A stretch of DNA of 13,599 bases from JAZGHN01 sp964496725. GTDB taxonomy: Bacteria; Chloroflexota; Dehalococcoidia; Dehalococcoidales; E44-bin46. Of this stretch, positions 11,271-13,599 are shown piece after piece. The stretch spans positions 1 through 13,599 of the forward strand of contig CAZCAS010000026.1 in the NCBI GenBank assembly GCA_964496725.1. The letters run 5' to 3'. The notes below the pieces were generated by a model. That model was not told where the DNA came from. It ran no database searches and was given only the letters and a program-made list of their open reading frames with translations. Numbering within the stretch: the stretch's first letter is position 1; each line of letters starts with the position of its first letter. Position numbers and translations under genes: made by a program.

Positions 11271-13232
11271 ATGGCAGAAAAAGAAGCCAAAAGCATTGAC
11301 CAAGCTACTGTTGACATGATAGAGAAGGCGGCCAAAGACGGGGTTAACACCGCTTTTGATAGGGCTGAAGCAATGAGGCCCTGCCCTATAGGAGCAGTAG
11401 GCAGTTGCTGTAAGCATTGTGGAATGGGACCATGCCGGGTACCTCTACCCAAAGGGGGAGAGGAGGCGCCGGAGGAAAAAAGTAAGCGGAAAGGTGTCTG
11501 CGGGGCCACTGCTGAGACCATTGCCGCCCGTAACTTTGCCCGAATGGTAGCTGGAGGGGCAGCAGCCCATAGCGACCATGGGCGTTCCATAGCTGAAGCC
11601 TTCCTGGCAGTAGCCAAGGGAGAGGCGCCGGGCTATGAGATTAAGGACGAACAGAAGCTGCTCCAGCTCGCCCTGGACCTCGGCGTCGAGATTGGCGACC
11701 GAAGTAATCAGGAGATAGCCGTTGATATCGGTGAAATAGCTCTGAAGGAATTTGGCAGGCAGGAGGGCGAACTCCTGTTCCTCAGGCGGGCGCCACTAAA
11801 GCGACAGGAGCTGTGGCGAAGGCAAGGGGTTACCCCCCGGGGTATGGATAGGGAAATAGTGGAGATAATGCACCGCACCCATATGGGGGTTGACCAAGAC
11901 TACCAAAGCCTGCTTCGCCAAGCAGTGAGATGCGCTATATCCGATGGCTGGGGTGGCAGCATGATTGCCACTGAACTGCAGGACATCCTCTTTGGCACCC
12001 CATCACCAGTGTTCGGTCAAATAAACCTGGGGGTGCTCAAGGAAGACGAGGTAAACCTTATCATTCACGGTCACGAGCCCGCCCTGGCTGAGATGTTGGC
12101 CATAGTGTGCCAAGACCCTGAGATGACCGAATATGCCAAGTCCAAAGGGGCGAAGGGGATAAACCTGGCCGGTATGTGTTGCACCGCTAACGAGATATTG
12201 ATGCGCCACGGTGTGCCTATAGCCGGGAATTTCCTGCAACAGGAGCTGGCTATAGTTACCGGGGCGGTGGAGGCTATAATGGTTGATGTCCAGTGCATCA
12301 TGCAGGGGCTGGCAGATGTCGCTCAATGCTACCATACCAAGGTTATCACCACTGACCCCAGAGCCCGCATAGAGGGCGCCACTCATATCGAATTTAATGA
12401 GCGCGACGCTACTGAGATAGCCAAGAAGATAGTTAGAACCGCCATCGATAACTTCCCCAACAGGGGCAAGAATGTTCAGATCCCAAAGCAGCAGACCGAC
12501 CTGATTGCTGGATTCAGTCATGAAACCATTAATTACTTGCTGGGCGGGCTTTATCGGGCTTCCTACCGACCGCTAAACGACAACATTATCAACGGTCGTA
12601 TCAGAGGAGTAGCCGGGGTTGTCGGCTGCAATAACGCCCGAGTTACCCACGATGAGGTCCATGTTACTATGGTCAAGGAGCTCATCAAGAATGATGTTTT
12701 AGTGCTGCAAACCGGGTGTAGTGCTATGGCCTGTGCCAAAGCTGGGTTGATGGTTCCTGAAGCCGCCGCTAAATACGCTGGTGAGGGGCTAGCATCAGTA
12801 TGTGAAGCCGTTGGCATACCCCCGGTATTGCACCTCGGGTCCTGTGTGGATAACAGCCGCATCCTGATAGCAGCAACGGCTATGGTAAAGGATGGGGGCT
12901 TGGGCAATGACATCAGTGACCTACCTGTAGCCGGGGCTGGCCCCGAGTGGATGAGCGAGAAGGCAATCTCCATCGGCCAGTACTTTGTTGGCTCAGGGGT
13001 ATTCACCGTGTTTGGTGTATCCTGGCCCACCACCGGAAGTAAGGCGGTAACCGACTTCCTGTTTAAGGACTTCGAGGATATGTACGGTGGGATGTGGGCT
13101 TTCGAGCCAGACCCAATTAAGGCAGCCGAGCTTATGATCAAACACATAGATAAGAAGCGTAAAGCACTAGGCATTGACAAGGCGAGAGAACGGATACTCT
13201 ACGATATGGAGATGAGACGGGGGCTAGAATGA
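11271..13232 (+). CDS. acsA: Ni-dependent CO dehydrogenase catalytic subunit (AcsA/CooS)
   Basis: Reversibly oxidises CO to CO2; in the complex it makes CO for acetyl-CoA synthesis. It has 653 residues. All metal ligands are visible: D-cluster Cys38 and Cys46; B-cluster Cys47, Cys50, Cys55 and Cys77; C-cluster His268 (IIHGHEP), Cys303/304 (GMCCTANE), Cys342 (VQCIM), Cys453 (GCNN), Cys483 (TGCSA) and Cys525 (GSCVDNSR). Proton-transfer candidates His100/His103 and Lys564 (MSEKA) are also present, so it should be active. The Cys55-Cys77 spacing is about eight residues longer than in the Moorella and Carboxydothermus enzymes as I recall them, with a charged, proline-containing insert (about residues 62-74). 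The ribosome-binding site is weak. It lies between acsD and acsB, supporting the bifunctional complex rather than a free CooS. Confidence 0.96.
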   Translation: MAEKEAKSIDQATVDMIEKAAKDGVNTAFDRAEAMRPCPIGAVGSCCKHCGMGPCRVPLPKGGEEAPEEKSKRKGVCGATAETIAARNFARMVAGGAAAHSDHGRSIAEAFLAVAKGEAPGYEIKDEQKLLQLALDLGVEIGDRSNQEIAVDIGEIALKEFGRQEGELLFLRRAPLKRQELWRRQGVTPRGMDREIVEIMHRTHMGVDQDYQSLLRQAVRCAISDGWGGSMIATELQDILFGTPSPVFGQINLGVLKEDEVNLIIHGHEPALAEMLAIVCQDPEMTEYAKSKGAKGINLAGMCCTANEILMRHGVPIAGNFLQQELAIVTGAVEAIMVDVQCIMQGLADVAQCYHTKVITTDPRARIEGATHIEFNERDATEIAKKIVRTAIDNFPNRGKNVQIPKQQTDLIAGFSHETINYLLGGLYRASYRPLNDNIINGRIRGVAGVVGCNNARVTHDEVHVTMVKELIKNDVLVLQTGCSAMACAKAGLMVPEAAAKYAGEGLASVCEAVGIPPVLHLGSCVDNSRILIAATAMVKDGGLGNDISDLPVAGAGPEWMSEKAISIGQYFVGSGVFTVFGVSWPTTGSKAVTDFLFKDFEDMYGGMWAFEPDPIKAAELMIKHIDKKRKALGIDKARERILYDMEMRRGLE

Positions 13233-13274
13233 GCTTAAGCGCCAGAGAGGCAAAGATTTCGAGGGAATTAAGCA

Positions 13275-13599
13275 ATGTCTAAGATAATCGCGTCGGCAGC
13301 TATTAGGGGAGCTCATAAAATCGTAGGCCGAGCCGAGAAGAAATGGCAGGAGGCGATGGACAAATGGGGGGCGAATGAACCAGTAGGCTTCCCCAACACC
13401 GCCTACTACCTCCCTGTAATCTACGGTATCTTAGGCATCAAGATAGAGAAGCTGGGCGAGATGGAGGCAGTTCTTAAAAGGTGTAAATCGCTCCTGCCAC
13501 CTCCGGTGAGGGAGAAGCACCCTCTACCCTACTTAGCACCAGCCCTTGATGCTGGTATGGCAACCTTCTTCGCCGAGGAAATCATTGAAGCCATAAGAT
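13275..13599 (+). CDS. acsB: Acetyl-CoA synthase subunit, 5' part (cut by the window edge)
   Basis: The first 108 codons of a gene running off the right edge. PVGFPNTAYYLPVI (residues 36-49), followed by KLGEMEAVLKR (about 59-69) and FFAEEIIEAIR (98-108), matches the N-terminal domain of AcsB, the CODH/ACS alpha subunit that binds AcsA and carries the CO tunnel. The A-cluster cysteines lie beyond the window, so activity cannot be judged. The start is the ATG at 13275: an in-frame TAA lies at 13269-13271, and GAGGG at 13261-13265 is a fair ribosome-binding site. The N-terminus appears some 15-20 residues shorter than that of the Moorella protein. It begins 42 bases after acsA stops. Confidence 0.9.
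   Translation, partial: MSKIIASAAIRGAHKIVGRAEKKWQEAMDKWGANEPVGFPNTAYYLPVIYGILGIKIEKLGEMEAVLKRCKSLLPPPVREKHPLPYLAPALDAGMATFFAEEIIEAIR

Noticed and set aside
12003..13180. Long minus-strand open frames opposite acsA
   Set aside because: They are antisense shadows of a highly conserved gene with complete metal-ligand motifs.
1..13599. CRISPR array or phage-defence system
   Set aside because: No regularly spaced direct repeats, and no Cas, toxin-antitoxin or restriction-type genes are visible on either strand.

Overview
The window carries most of an energy-type Wood-Ljungdahl (reductive acetyl-CoA) locus, all on the + strand from about 2560 to the right edge. To its left (about 210-2320) lies a minus-strand accessory module built around a tyrosine recombinase. 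Gene content suggests a strictly anaerobic bacterium that makes or consumes acetyl-CoA through CO dehydrogenase/acetyl-CoA synthase. The gene mix (bacterial AcsD, AcsA/CooS and AcsB, RACo, two CooC/AcsF ATPases, FolD, and a long Fhs) would fit an uncultured Chloroflexota such as Dehalococcoidia. That placement is inference from gene content; there is no rRNA or other marker gene in the window.

Left region (1-2683). A leftward unit runs from a small charged ORF (1548-1835) through a short tyrosine recombinase with a zinc ribbon inside its catalytic domain (785-1474) to a winged-helix-like protein (276-788, joined by an ATGA overlap). It ends at a hairpin terminator (211-254). A strong, perfect hairpin terminator (1880-1913) separates it from a helix-turn-helix ORF or fragment (2095-2316). 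The last 367 bases before the pathway genes hold no credible gene. They contain palindromes, a good sigma-70-type promoter (2562-2590) with an inverted repeat over its -10 box, and a leader made almost wholly of two hairpins with competing pairings.

Pathway region (2684-13599). The order is cooC-like ATPase, fhs, RACo-type corrinoid-protein activator, second cooC/acsF-like ATPase, two tandem folD paralogues, a 185-bp gap with a large inverted repeat, a 72-residue basic protein with a GTG start, acsD, acsA (cooS) and the 5' part of acsB, cut by the window edge. Fhs and the FolD proteins handle the methyl branch (formate to methylene-THF). AcsD is half of the corrinoid iron-sulfur protein that carries the methyl group, and RACo reactivates that protein. 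AcsA reduces CO2 to CO, AcsB assembles acetyl-CoA, and the CooC/AcsF ATPases probably serve nickel insertion into AcsA and AcsB. acsC, acsE and the methylene-THF reductase genes are not in the window.

Most notable observation: the two FolD paralogues have lost complementary parts of the bifunctional enzyme. FolD-1 keeps the NAD(P)-binding GRS motif but lacks the catalytic Lys and Gln. FolD-2 keeps the Tyr/Lys/Gln/Asp set but has lost the nucleotide-binding motif. This looks like a split, possibly heteromeric, dehydrogenase/cyclohydrolase pair.
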